From assembly GCA_900317125.1 (NCBI GenBank), contig ONFR01000011.1, positions 16,623-80,622 on the forward strand: a stretch of DNA of 64,000 bases. The letters run 5' to 3'. This document shows positions 41,960 through 51,455 of the stretch, piece by piece; within the stretch, counting starts at the first letter, position 1, and the number at the start of each line of letters is the position of its first letter. The position numbers were made by a program, and so were the translations under genes. The stretch comes from an uncultured Bacteroidales bacterium (lineage in GTDB: Bacteria > Bacteroidota > Bacteroidia > Bacteroidales > P3). The notes beneath the pieces were generated by a model. The model made no database searches, was not told the origin of the DNA, and saw only the letters and a list, made by a program, of their open reading frames with translations.

Positions 41960-42637
41960 TTATTGTTGTGGGTCGAAAAGTGAGCCGTTTTCGCATACAA
42001 GCATGCGCGACTGGAACTTGTCGATCATCATGAAATCGTGCGACGAAATCAGCATGGTGGTGCCTGTCTGCCGGTTGATGTCCACCAGCAGCTGCATGAT
42101 GTCCGACGAGGTGGCGGGGTCGAGGTTGCCCGTCGGCTCGTCGGCCAGTACGAGGGAGGGATTGTTGATAAGGGCACGGGCAATGCCTACGCGCTGCTGT
42201 TCGCCTTCGGAGAGCTGGTAGGTGGTGGCGCGAGCCTTCTCCTCTATGCCGACGGCCTTCAAGGTGTTCATAATCTGGCTCGGGATGTCACTGCGTTTCC
42301 AGCCCGTAGCCTGCAGGACGAAGGCAAGGTTGTCGTACACGTTGCGGTCCTTCAGCAGACGGAAATTCTGGAATACCACGCCCACCTTGCGGCGCAGCAG
42401 GGGGATATTGCGGTGTTTGAGGTGCATCAGGTCATAGCCGCACACCTTGGCCTCCTCGGCGCTCTCCACCTCATGGTCGGCGTAGAGCGTACGCAGGAGC
42501 GAAGTCTTGCCTGCACCGCTCTTCCCGATGAGATATACAAATTCTCCGGGGTTGACAGTGAGGTTGACATGGGTGAGTATTGGACCCTCTTCATGGCTGA
42601 TAGCCACCTCTTTTAGCGATATGATAGGTGTGTCCAT
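41960..42637 (-). CDS. ftsE: FtsE cell-division ABC ATPase
   Basis: 225 residues. Walker A GKSGAGKTSLLRTL near residue 38, Q-loop FQNFRLL near 91, signature LSEGEQQRVGIARALINNPS near 141, Walker B LVLADEPTGNLDP near 162 and the H-loop SSHDF. The short length, and GNLDP with FRLLKDRNVYDNLAFVLQAT, are FtsE-like. FtsE with FtsX controls peptidoglycan hydrolases at division; ftsX is not beside it, which is common in Bacteroidota. Confidence 0.9.
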   Translation of the reverse strand: MDTPIISLKEVAISHEEGPILTHVNLTVNPGEFVYLIGKSGAGKTSLLRTLYADHEVESAEEAKVCGYDLMHLKHRNIPLLRRKVGVVFQNFRLLKDRNVYDNLAFVLQATGWKRSDIPSQIMNTLKAVGIEEKARATTYQLSEGEQQRVGIARALINNPSLVLADEPTGNLDPATSSDIMQLLVDINRQTGTTMLISSHDFMMIDKFQSRMLVCENGSLFDPQQ

Positions 42638-42657
42638 AGAGTCTTTGTTTCAAACTG

Positions 42658-42665
42658 CAAAAGTA
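42658..42665 (-). promoter_or_regulatory. -7 box of ftsE
   Basis: Reads TACTTTTG on the minus strand with GCAG after it, 21 bp before the ftsE start codon. No matching TTTG at 19 nt. Confidence 0.5.
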
Positions 42666-43253
42666 CTAATTTTTTTCCTATAATAGAGAAAGTGATACTC
42701 TTTTTTTTCACGCAAGGTTGTTGATTGTCGATAATCATCTCGTGAATCACCCCTCTGGTGTTCCCTCTCAACCTGTCCGTTTCCCGGTCGGGGAGTAGAA
42801 ATGAACACTCTTTGCCAATCCTGATAGGTCAACCTATTCGTCCAATGATGAAGTGAAGCCGGTCTGTCATAAAGCTTGTTATGTGTTGCTATCCATTAAG
42901 TTGTCGTATTTCCCTGAAGGATTGAATCGTTAAACTTTCATAAATAATTGCAGCAAAACAGGGCATGTGTGTCATAATGGGCGACAAAGGCGAGAGAATT
43001 TACCCAATTGGCGATGCGGAGAGTTAAAAAGATTTAAAATGTGTTAATGAGGGGTATCCAAATCGGGGGGAACGACTCTTTATTGCGAGAGCACGTTGAA
43101 AACAGGCTACAAGTAGACGGTAAGTTTATCGTAACATGTCATGCTTTGAAACCATATTAGAAACAAAAAAACAATCAAATTGTAAGATTTTGCCACCAAT
43201 GACGTCATAAGGGCATAACAATAAACACAAACAACAACAAATTACCACTTACT
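42666..43253. other. 590-bp gap upstream of the large adhesin
   Basis: No gene recognised. It holds the ftsE promoter at its left edge and the long leader of the plus-strand cargo gene. One TTAATG-type octamer is present near 43046. No clear TAnnTTTG promoter for the adhesin was found. Confidence 0.5.
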
Positions 43254-46200
43254 ATGAAACGAATAGGACTTTTAATGTGTCTGGCATTGTTCTTGTCGGG
43301 CATGGCCTGGGGGCAAGCACCAGGCTCGGACACCATCCTCATTGGTGACACGACGCACATGTATCTGACACCCGGCAACTTCCGACTGCCCTGCTTGTAT
43401 CTATCTACCAGTTATACCCAACAGTTGGTGAAGAAAAGCGAACTGAACGGAGAAGCAATGATTACAGGTATCGACTTTTACTGCGGTACGCCGAGCAGCA
43501 TGGGCTGTCCCGGATGCACCATCTATCTGGCCAACACCTATGTGTCCAGCATGGGGTCCGGGATGGTGGGCTTCGGCCCCATGTTCCAGCAGGTGCTGGT
43601 GGACTCGCTGGTCTGTACGATGGGTTGGAATCACTACGAGTTCGACACGCCTTTCCACTACACCGGCCTCGGCAACCTGATTATAGCGGCTGACTGCCCG
43701 AATGGTTGGAGCGGGGGCCAATTCTATTGTGACCAGAGGGGTATCATTGATTCGAGGTACGTAAACATGCGTTTGGCCAATATTACCCCTTCCACCCCCA
43801 CAACAGCCATGGCAGGGCGTAATGTTATGCGGCTGCACACCATGCCTGTCTCTACGACTGGCACCTCTTGTCCGGCACCCACGCTGAGGGTGGACTCGCT
43901 TGGCTCTACGGCAGTGAAGATGAGGTGGACTCCTGGCTATCAGGACACCTCTTGGAGGGTGGACTTCATCACCGACGGCGACACCGTCTGGCGTACCAGT
44001 GGTCTGCTTTGGGGCGACACATCCTATACCATAACCGGTCTCGTCCCTAGCATCCACTACACCCTCCGTCTCACTGCTTTTTGCACCGACACCTTTACCA
44101 CGGTGCTGAAGCATCTGCTCACCAACTGCACTCCGACGGCGTTGCCTTACGCCGAGTATCTGGATAGTACCTGGTCCGTTCCCAGCTGCTGGTTTGTTGC
44201 ACCCGGCTCGGCTGGGGATGTGCCCATTGTTTCTTCAAGGTTCAGCCATTCTGGGTCGCGTTCATTGAATCTCAAGGGCGGTGCCGTGGTGCTGCCCGAA
44301 TTCGATGCGCCACCCGACAGTCTGGAGCTTTATTTTTGGGCTAAGTGTAATGGCGGCTCCCGGCGTGACCTGTGTGTAGGCTTGGTGACCGACCCGTTGG
44401 ACCTGTCTACCTTTGTGCCATTGGACACGGTGTCATGCTACTCGAGTTGGATTCCGGTAGCGGTTCGGACCGACCGTTACCCCCGGTCGTCGGGGCGTCT
44501 GGCCATCATTACCGCCGACCCGTTGAACCCCTATATGTTCATTGACGACATCGAGGTGAGCCATCTTGTACCCTGCGAGGCATTGTCCGCCGCAACCGTA
44601 GACTGGAAGACTGACACAGCGGCACTGATACGCTGGGTGGACACCGTGGGGGCAGTCTATTACGATGTGGCATACGGCCCGAAAGGTTTTGTCCCCGACT
44701 CCACCACCATTGTCACCGATGTGCGCACCGACAGCCTGCTGCTGACAGGTCTGACGCCCTATACGCAGTACGATGTGTATGTGCGTCCCGAGTGCGGGAG
44801 TTTCACTACCCACTGGTCGCCGGTGATGACTTTCCGCACTTTCTGCACCCCGTTGGATACGTTGCCCTATGTCGACAACTTCGACTCCTATGCAGGCAAT
44901 CCCGAGCCTCCTGCAATCCCCTGCTGGCGTGGGCACGCGGGTATGAACACCTGCGTGGTGACCTATACCGACAGCCATTCCGGCTCGCAGGTTTTGCGGT
45001 GGGACTACGAAGATAACCAGTACGCTGTTCTTCCCGCCATCGACACTGCTATCTACCCCCTTCGCACCCTGCAACTCTCCTTCTGGGCATGCAACAACCA
45101 GTACAACTCCACCGATGTCCAACTTTCGATAGGGGTGATGACCGACCCCGATGTGGACTCCACTTTCCATGCCATCGACACCGTAACCATTACCGGGGTT
45201 GATTGGCGCCGCTACGATGTACCCCTCAGCTCCTATACAGGCAATGGTGCCCATATCACGTTGCGGAGTATCACCAGTGACTATCGTTATGCTTTTATTG
45301 ATGATTTAATGATTGATTTGTTACCACCCTGCCCGAGCGTGACGGGAATGGCCGTTACCGGTCTGACTGCCACCTCGGTGACGGTGGGGTGGGACCCGGC
45401 GTCCGGTGCTGACAGCGGTACGGTGTGGCAGACCTACATCGACACCTCTGCCACTGCGGCACCCATGGCCGGCACATCAGTCCTCCATACTCCCGCCTGC
45501 ACCTTCGCCGGCCTCACGACAGCTACGCCCTATTATGTGTGGGTGCGTGCCATCTGCCCCAAAGGCGACACCTCGGCATGGGAAGGCCCCATGCAGGTGG
45601 TTCCCGGCATCTGGAATATGCGTGCCAACCGTAACGACACCCTCACCATGTGCGGAGTGTCCCTCTACGACGACGGTGGCTCCAATGGCGATTTCACCTC
45701 CCAGCATTCCTCGCTGGTCATCCTTCCCGACATGCCCGGCCATCTGGTCAGCATCAGTGGCTATTGCAACATCGGCGGGAGTTCCTCCCTCACCATTTAC
45801 GACGGTGTCGGCACCTCGGGCCGTCCCCTTTGGGTCAGGACCTACAACAACAGTTCAGCCATCAACTTAGGTCCCATCATTTCCGAGACGGGTGCCCTCA
45901 CCATCGATTTCGATGGCTACACTCCTTTCTCCAGCTACTACGAGGGCTTTGAGCTGCAAGTCAGCTGCATCCCCGACACCTGTATCATCCATCAGCTGAT
46001 GCTCAACCCCGCGGTGCCCGCCACCGATTCCACCCTCGCGCTCACTTGGCAGTGCAACGGCGCTTCATCCTACGAGGTGGAATACGGTCCTGTAGGCTTC
46101 ACTCCCGGCACGGGAACAAGCGTCTCCACATCCACCAATAGCCTTACCGTCACTGGTCTCACCAGCCTTGCCCGTTGTGAGGTGCATGTGAGCAGCATCT

Positions 46201-47978
46201 GCGGTGTCGCCGACACGGGTGCATGGACCACCGGTATCTTCAATACCCAGCCCTGCAGCAATGCCGTCTATCGCGAGAACTTCGACTCCACCATTTGGGA
46301 AGAATCCCATCCGATGCTTCCTATTGGTTCCAATGTATCCAATTATAGCTTTACCCAGACCATCGTCGACTCCGCTTTCCTTGCCGGTCTCGAGGACGGC
46401 ATTACTGCCTTGGCGTTCCGCCCAATCAACCATACCGCGGGCGACCACCAGAACAATGTCACCGTCTATCTGGCCAATGTGCCGGACACCGCCTTCAACA
46501 ACGGTCTCATCGTACCCGATGCCGGGCACCGCTTTGTCAAGGTAATCGACTCGGCCAATTTCAGCCATCTTGGCACCACCGACTGGCAGGTTGTCCCCTT
46601 CGACTACCCGTTCATGTGGGATGGGCACCAGAACCTTCTGGTTACCGTGCTCAACGAAGATGGCGGCGGTTTTCGAACAGAATATGCCAGCCACTACCGC
46701 TATTCCGATCTGCGAAACTATGTCTATCGCAGCTACATTATCTACTCCGAATATCCCATCAATATCGACAGCGTCGCCACCTACGCCTATCCCTATTACC
46801 AGGGATACGGCAACTGGAGCACAGGCGACCTTCGCTTCTACACCAACACCTGCGACCTCCCGCTCTGTGCCAAACCCGTTGTCGACACGGTTGCCGTGGG
46901 CTCCGAGAGTGTCACCGTCACGTGGAACGGCTCGAGTACGGAATACGATGTGGCCATCGACCCCTATAGCCCCGCCACCGTCTATCCCGCCACTGCCCCG
47001 ATCCATGTCAGCGGTTTCCAGCATACCTTCACGGGCCTGCTGCCCAATGCACGGTATGTCGTAAGCCTGCGGCAGGACTGCACCGCCGACAGCCTCCGCC
47101 TGTCGGGCTGGACAACTGTCGAGCTCATCACCGATGAATACCATTGCCCCGCTCCCGAAGGTCTCACGGTCGATAGTATCACCTACACCTCCGCCACCTT
47201 CCACTGGCTTCCCGCAGGCAATGACTCCCTCTACCAGCTCTATATCTGGCAGGACGGCGACAGGGCTGTGAGCCACCTTGCCGACAGCCGTCACTATACC
47301 GTCGAAGGGCTGCGCCCCGGCACAACCTACAACGCCAGTGTACATGGCTACTGTGGCAGCGAGGGGCAGATAGAAGGCACGAGGAGCGACACCCTGCGCT
47401 TCGCCACCACATCGTGCCCCACGGTCACCGGCCTTGCTGCCTCGGCAGTCACCACCACCAGTGTCACCCTCGGCTGGGACACCCTGCCTGCGGCGCAGGA
47501 GTATCTGCTTGAATACGGCCCCACGGGCTTCCTGCCAGGCCAGGGCACCGAGGTGACCATCAGCAGCAACAGCTACACCGTGACCGGTCTGACGCCAAAC
47601 ACCGCCTACGACTTCTGGGTAGGCACGCGCTGCAGCGACGATGTCACCTCTACCGTGTCCGCCTCCCTGACCAATATCCGCACACTCGAGGAGTTGGGTG
47701 TCAGCACCATGGGCGATACACGCTTCTCCTTCACCCTCACCCCCAACCCCGCCAAGGGCAGCACCATGCTCGTCATTGCCGCACCGGCGGCTAGTGTGAG
47801 CGGTCTCTACACTGTAACGGTGACCGACCTCGCCGGACGCGACGTGGCCACGCACCAGCTGCAGTGCAGTGGCGGCTGCCGTACCACCTTGCAGCTTGAC
47901 GGACTGTCGGCCGGAGCCTATTTTGTCCATGTTAAAGGTCAATTCGGCTCAGCGGTCCGCAAACTGATAGTCAAATAG
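43254..47978 (+). CDS. Large FN3/CUB-domain T9SS cargo (adhesin-like)
   Basis: 1574 residues. Signal peptide MKRIGLLMCLALFLSGMAWG. The protein is a chain of fibronectin type III modules, shown by repeated VTGLTP/ITGLVP-type turns, with MAM-like segments such as SLELYFWAKCNGGSRRDLCV near 360 and LQLSFWACNNQYNSTDVQLS near 610. A CUB domain at about 800-905 has SSSLTIYDGVGTSGRPLW. It ends in a T9SS type A sorting domain (TPNPAKGSTMLVI, LSAGAYFVHVKGQFGSAVRK). It is probably a surface adhesin or glycan-binding protein. Repeat modules may recombine. Confidence 0.88.
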   Translation: MKRIGLLMCLALFLSGMAWGQAPGSDTILIGDTTHMYLTPGNFRLPCLYLSTSYTQQLVKKSELNGEAMITGIDFYCGTPSSMGCPGCTIYLANTYVSSMGSGMVGFGPMFQQVLVDSLVCTMGWNHYEFDTPFHYTGLGNLIIAADCPNGWSGGQFYCDQRGIIDSRYVNMRLANITPSTPTTAMAGRNVMRLHTMPVSTTGTSCPAPTLRVDSLGSTAVKMRWTPGYQDTSWRVDFITDGDTVWRTSGLLWGDTSYTITGLVPSIHYTLRLTAFCTDTFTTVLKHLLTNCTPTALPYAEYLDSTWSVPSCWFVAPGSAGDVPIVSSRFSHSGSRSLNLKGGAVVLPEFDAPPDSLELYFWAKCNGGSRRDLCVGLVTDPLDLSTFVPLDTVSCYSSWIPVAVRTDRYPRSSGRLAIITADPLNPYMFIDDIEVSHLVPCEALSAATVDWKTDTAALIRWVDTVGAVYYDVAYGPKGFVPDSTTIVTDVRTDSLLLTGLTPYTQYDVYVRPECGSFTTHWSPVMTFRTFCTPLDTLPYVDNFDSYAGNPEPPAIPCWRGHAGMNTCVVTYTDSHSGSQVLRWDYEDNQYAVLPAIDTAIYPLRTLQLSFWACNNQYNSTDVQLSIGVMTDPDVDSTFHAIDTVTITGVDWRRYDVPLSSYTGNGAHITLRSITSDYRYAFIDDLMIDLLPPCPSVTGMAVTGLTATSVTVGWDPASGADSGTVWQTYIDTSATAAPMAGTSVLHTPACTFAGLTTATPYYVWVRAICPKGDTSAWEGPMQVVPGIWNMRANRNDTLTMCGVSLYDDGGSNGDFTSQHSSLVILPDMPGHLVSISGYCNIGGSSSLTIYDGVGTSGRPLWVRTYNNSSAINLGPIISETGALTIDFDGYTPFSSYYEGFELQVSCIPDTCIIHQLMLNPAVPATDSTLALTWQCNGASSYEVEYGPVGFTPGTGTSVSTSTNSLTVTGLTSLARCEVHVSSICGVADTGAWTTGIFNTQPCSNAVYRENFDSTIWEESHPMLPIGSNVSNYSFTQTIVDSAFLAGLEDGITALAFRPINHTAGDHQNNVTVYLANVPDTAFNNGLIVPDAGHRFVKVIDSANFSHLGTTDWQVVPFDYPFMWDGHQNLLVTVLNEDGGGFRTEYASHYRYSDLRNYVYRSYIIYSEYPINIDSVATYAYPYYQGYGNWSTGDLRFYTNTCDLPLCAKPVVDTVAVGSESVTVTWNGSSTEYDVAIDPYSPATVYPATAPIHVSGFQHTFTGLLPNARYVVSLRQDCTADSLRLSGWTTVELITDEYHCPAPEGLTVDSITYTSATFHWLPAGNDSLYQLYIWQDGDRAVSHLADSRHYTVEGLRPGTTYNASVHGYCGSEGQIEGTRSDTLRFATTSCPTVTGLAASAVTTTSVTLGWDTLPAAQEYLLEYGPTGFLPGQGTEVTISSNSYTVTGLTPNTAYDFWVGTRCSDDVTSTVSASLTNIRTLEELGVSTMGDTRFSFTLTPNPAKGSTMLVIAAPAASVSGLYTVTVTDLAGRDVATHQLQCSGGCRTTLQLDGLSAGAYFVHVKGQFGSAVRKLIVK

Positions 47979-48174
47979 GTTCCCGCCCGGGAGCGGCAAC
48001 GCGCCCGGGCCGTTCCTTGCTTGTTCATTGTTCCCAGTTGTCCCTTCGCACTCCGGCTGCACATAGGAGTAAAGAGGGGACAACCTTTTTATCGTAGGGG
48101 GATGATGGAACCTGTATCGGTCATGCGGCCTTTATTTCCACACAGAGCGGAAATGCTGTAACATCGTCGGATCC
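47979..48174. other. Gap after the adhesin gene
   Basis: GCCCGGG and CCCGGGC arms near 47986-48012 could form a GC-rich hairpin just past the stop codon, without a T run. No gene was recognised. Confidence 0.45.
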
Positions 48175-48235
48175 AGCATCGTTATAGCTTCGTTATAGCA
48201 TCGTTATCCTTCATAGTAACGGGTAACGATGCTAT
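48175..48235. repeat. Tandem 11-bp repeat and inverted repeat
   Basis: AGCATCGTTAT, AGCTTCGTTAT, AGCATCGTTAT lie in tandem at 48175-48207. ATAGCATCGTTA (48195-48206) also pairs perfectly with TAACGATGCTAT (48224-48235). The same unit, reversed, is tandemly repeated at 17206-17238. Confidence 0.85.
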
Positions 48236-48377
48236 TACGATCCTTGAATGAGGCTGGATTGATAGAACCCAGATACATCTCGATTGTCTGTGGTTTGCTG
48301 ATTCGGGTTGTCCCTTTGCGCCCTTCGGCTGGATTAAGTTGACAGATGGATGGTGGTTTATGCTAGATGGGGGAGAC

Positions 48378-49790
48378 CTACCGCCGCCAGAAGGAGGGGA
48401 TGAAAAGGATGAGGAGGGTGAGGCACTCGAGGCGGCCCAGGAGCATGATGAGTGAGCAGATGAGTTTGGCGGCTGTGGTGAAGTGGGCATAGCAGCCAAA
48501 CCCGCCGCTGATGCCGAGTCCCGGGCCGTAGCCGGTGATGCAGGCGATGGCGGCGCCGATGGATTCGGTGGCGTTGATGCCACAGAGCATGAGCATCATG
48601 ACTCCGGCAAAGATGACCATGACGTACACCATGAATATCACCATGACGTTGGTGAGGAGGTGCGACGAGACCGGGGCGCGGTTGAGGCGCACGGGGTTGA
48701 CGGCATGCGGGTGGAGCCGGTCGCGCAGTATCTTGCGCACGTGGCGGATGAGGATGAGCACGCGCATGGCTTTGAGTCCGCCGGTGGTGGAGCCGGCCAT
48801 ACCGCCGCAGAGGGAGAGAATGACAAAGAGATAGGTGACGGGGACCCACCAGTAGGAGGTGTCGGCTACCAGGGAGCCGGTGGTGGTGAGCACGCTGGCA
48901 GTCTGCACGATGCTAAGGCGTGCGGCATCGGCGGCACTGTAGCCCATGTGGGTGGAGAGGGCGATGGCTACGAAGACCGAGGCCACGAGGTAAAGGCCGA
49001 TGTAGAAGCGGAGCTGTTCGAGCTTGTGGCGCAGGCGGTCCCAGTGGAAGGTGAGGAGGTTGTAGAGCATGGCGAAGTTGACACCACTGAGGAGCATGGC
49101 CAGGGCGACGATGTATTGCTGGAGGTGGGTGAGGTGGGAGAGGCTGTCGTTGTAGATGGAGAAGCCGCCGGAGGAGATGTTGGTGAAGGTGATGTTGACG
49201 GCGTCCCACAGTTGCATGCCGCTTTTGCAAAGCAGGAAGACGAAGAGGAGCGTGAGCAGGATGTACACGCCGAGGGTCTGGCGGACGGTGGAGGCTGTGG
49301 AGGTGGTTTGTTTGCCTGTGTTGTCGGCTCCGGAGGCTTCGGCGGTGTAGAGGCTGTATTTGTTGATGCCCATGGAGGGGACGAGGGCCAGCACAAGGAG
49401 GACGATGCCAAAGCCGCCGAACCACTGGGTCATGCTGCGCCACAGGAGGATGGAGGAGGGCAGCCACTCGACCGAGGCGAAGACGGTGGCCCCGGTGCTG
49501 GTGATGCCGCTCATGGATTCGAAGAGGGCGTCGGTGAAGCTGGTAAGCACGCCGGTGGCCATGAAGGGGATGGCTCCGAAAAGGGCCAGCACTATCCACA
49601 TCAACACCACAAGGAGGTAGGACAGGCGACGGTCGTGCATGGTGCGTGCACTGTGGTAGCGTACCAGCATCAGCAGTCCCACGTTGAGGGTGAAGAGTCC
49701 GGAGAGGGTGATGCCCCGCCAGGTGCCATCGCCAAAGTGCAACGCAGGGATGAGGCAACTGAGTATCATCAGTCCTTCAACCATGAGCAT
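48378..49790 (-). CDS. trkH: TrkH-family K+ transporter subunit
   Basis: 470 residues, strongly hydrophobic. Selectivity-filter segments of the four M1-P-M2 repeats appear as MSGITSTGATVFASV, FTNISSGGFSIYND, SVLTTTGSLVAD and CITGYGPGLGISGG. MAGSTTGGLKAMRVLILIRH is the usual cytoplasmic loop. The frame is open upstream of ATG 49790 (NFRYILRFLGI), and family members begin with such a segment, but it has no ATG, GTG or TTG before the octamer array. The true start may therefore be a rare codon, or the N-terminus is shortened. It works with TrkA. Confidence 0.88.
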   Translation of the reverse strand: MLMVEGLMILSCLIPALHFGDGTWRGITLSGLFTLNVGLLMLVRYHSARTMHDRRLSYLLVVLMWIVLALFGAIPFMATGVLTSFTDALFESMSGITSTGATVFASVEWLPSSILLWRSMTQWFGGFGIVLLVLALVPSMGINKYSLYTAEASGADNTGKQTTSTASTVRQTLGVYILLTLLFVFLLCKSGMQLWDAVNITFTNISSGGFSIYNDSLSHLTHLQQYIVALAMLLSGVNFAMLYNLLTFHWDRLRHKLEQLRFYIGLYLVASVFVAIALSTHMGYSAADAARLSIVQTASVLTTTGSLVADTSYWWVPVTYLFVILSLCGGMAGSTTGGLKAMRVLILIRHVRKILRDRLHPHAVNPVRLNRAPVSSHLLTNVMVIFMVYVMVIFAGVMMLMLCGINATESIGAAIACITGYGPGLGISGGFGCYAHFTTAAKLICSLIMLLGRLECLTLLILFIPSFWRR

Positions 49791-49823
49791 GATGCCTAGA
49801 AACCGTAGTATGTACCTGAAGTT

Positions 49824-49897
49824 TTTAATGTGTTAATTCGTTGATTCGTTAATGTGTTAATGCGTTAGTCCGTTAATGTGTTAATTCGTTAATCGGT
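49824..49897. repeat. 8-bp tandem repeat array between trkH genes
   Basis: About nine octamers (TTAATGTG, TTAATTCG, TTGATTCG, TTAATGCG, TTAGTCCG, TTAATCGG) run from near the start of the first TrkH gene to the stop codon of the second. The family is the same as at 18340-18435. Confidence 0.85.
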
Positions 49898-51379
49898 TTA
49901 GCCTCTTCGGGCTTTGGGCAGGCGCAGGCGCCAGTAGGCTGGCGACACGACGGCAAGGAGCGCGAAGAGCTCCACGCGACCGGCCAGCATGAGGAGGGTG
50001 AGGGTCCATTTGGCCACATGGGGGAGGACGGCGTAGTCCAGACTGCCCCCCATGGTGTTGATGAGGGGTGAGGGCCCCAGGTTGCTGATGTTGGCTGCGG
50101 CCATACAGACGGCGTTGGGGATGGAGCATCCGCACATGGTCAACACGAAACCGCCCCCGATGATGAATACGATGTAGAGGAAGACGAAGGCGAAGACTTT
50201 GTTGATGTAGTCGCTCTCCACCACTTCGTTGTTCACCTTTACGTGGAACACCACGTTGGGGTGTATCATGCGGGTGAGGTAGTTGGCGATGTATTTGACC
50301 ATGATGATGATGCGTCGCAGTTTGATGCCTCCGCCGGTGCTGCCCGCCGAGGCGCCGATGACTATGAGGACGAAGGTGAGCACGCTGACGACAAACGACC
50401 AGTGGGTGGGCACGGGCATGTGGTATCCGCAGGTGGACATGGTGGAGGCAATATGGAAGATGCTGAAATGCAGCGAATCGCTGAAGCCGTTGCCTTCGAG
50501 GAAGAAGGCAGTGGTGCATAGGGCTACGGAACAGACGAAGAGCAGGGTGTAGGTGCGCAGCTCTCCGTCGCGCCACAGATGTCGCCACCGCAAGGTGAAA
50601 AGTCGGTAGAGGATTGCCACGTTGACACCGCTGAAGAACATGAACACGGTGACTGTGGAGGTGGGATGCACCCCGAGGGCGGTGATGCCCTCGCTGTGGG
50701 TGGTGAACCCTCCGGTGGAGACGGTGCTGCAGGCTGTGCAGAAAGCGTCGACCAGTCCCACACCTTGTACCATGAGCAGTCCCCACAGGGTGGCGGTGAG
50801 GAGTCCGTAGATGGTCCACATGCGTGTCACGCTCTGGGCCAGCCGAGGGTGGAGTTTGCGTTGCTGGGTGCCGGAGAATTCGGCCTCGTAGAGGCTTCCG
50901 GCCCCGAGGCCGAGCCGTCGCAGCAGGGCCACGACAAAGAGCAGCAGTCCCAGCCCCCCTACCCATTGGGTCAAGGCACGGTAGGCCAGGATGGAGGGCG
51001 GCAGCTCTTCGGGATGCCGGATGACCGACGACCCTGTGGTGGTGAAGCCGCTGAAGGACTCGAAGAGCGCGTCGGTGAACGACTGTGTCACCCCGGTAAA
51101 GAGGTAGGGCAAGGCACCGAACAAGGGCATGACCACCCATGCTGCAACAGTGAGCCAGTAGCTCTCGTCCTGGCGGAGCCGGTATTCGGCTTTGCCCCCC
51201 ACCATGTTGCGCAGGAACAGGCCGGCCATAAGTATCAGCATGCCCGAGACGGCGAAGGCAAACTGCATGCCGTCGCGCTCGTAGATGGACAGCACCAGAG
51301 GCAGCAGCAGCCCTGCTGCAAGGTAGAGCAGCAGCACACCGGTGACTTGTGCAATCAGTTTCCAGTTGAACCGACGCAC
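49898..51379 (-). CDS. trkH: Second TrkH-family K+ transporter subunit
   Basis: 493 residues, start MRRFNWKLIAQVTGVLLLYL. Filter segments FSGFTTTGSSVIRHP, CSTVSTGGFTTHSE, ASTMSTCGYHMPVP and NISNLGPSPLINTM are present. GASAGSTGGGIKLRRIIIMV is the characteristic loop. It shares the fold with the preceding TrkH but is divergent in sequence, so the pair is an old duplication and not a recent one. It lies 76 bp from the trkA stop, and trkA-trkH-trkH run as one unit. Confidence 0.92.
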   Translation of the reverse strand: MRRFNWKLIAQVTGVLLLYLAAGLLLPLVLSIYERDGMQFAFAVSGMLILMAGLFLRNMVGGKAEYRLRQDESYWLTVAAWVVMPLFGALPYLFTGVTQSFTDALFESFSGFTTTGSSVIRHPEELPPSILAYRALTQWVGGLGLLLFVVALLRRLGLGAGSLYEAEFSGTQQRKLHPRLAQSVTRMWTIYGLLTATLWGLLMVQGVGLVDAFCTACSTVSTGGFTTHSEGITALGVHPTSTVTVFMFFSGVNVAILYRLFTLRWRHLWRDGELRTYTLLFVCSVALCTTAFFLEGNGFSDSLHFSIFHIASTMSTCGYHMPVPTHWSFVVSVLTFVLIVIGASAGSTGGGIKLRRIIIMVKYIANYLTRMIHPNVVFHVKVNNEVVESDYINKVFAFVFLYIVFIIGGGFVLTMCGCSIPNAVCMAAANISNLGPSPLINTMGGSLDYAVLPHVAKWTLTLLMLAGRVELFALLAVVSPAYWRLRLPKARRG

Positions 51380-51455
51380 AACCCTGTCGAGATGGACAGC
51401 CTGGATATGTTTTTTCGAACGGATGGCAGTGGGGTATTACGGTGTGGTATAGGGA

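Noticed and set aside
46065..47942. Minus-strand frame of 625 residues in the adhesin gene
   Set aside because: It is the complement of repeated FN3 coding sequence and has no domain, start signal or ribosome-binding site.
48483..49799. Plus-strand frame of 438 residues opposite the first TrkH
   Set aside because: Its composition (Gly, Asp, Glu, His) reflects the complement of a membrane protein gene, and the TrkH filter motifs are on the other strand.
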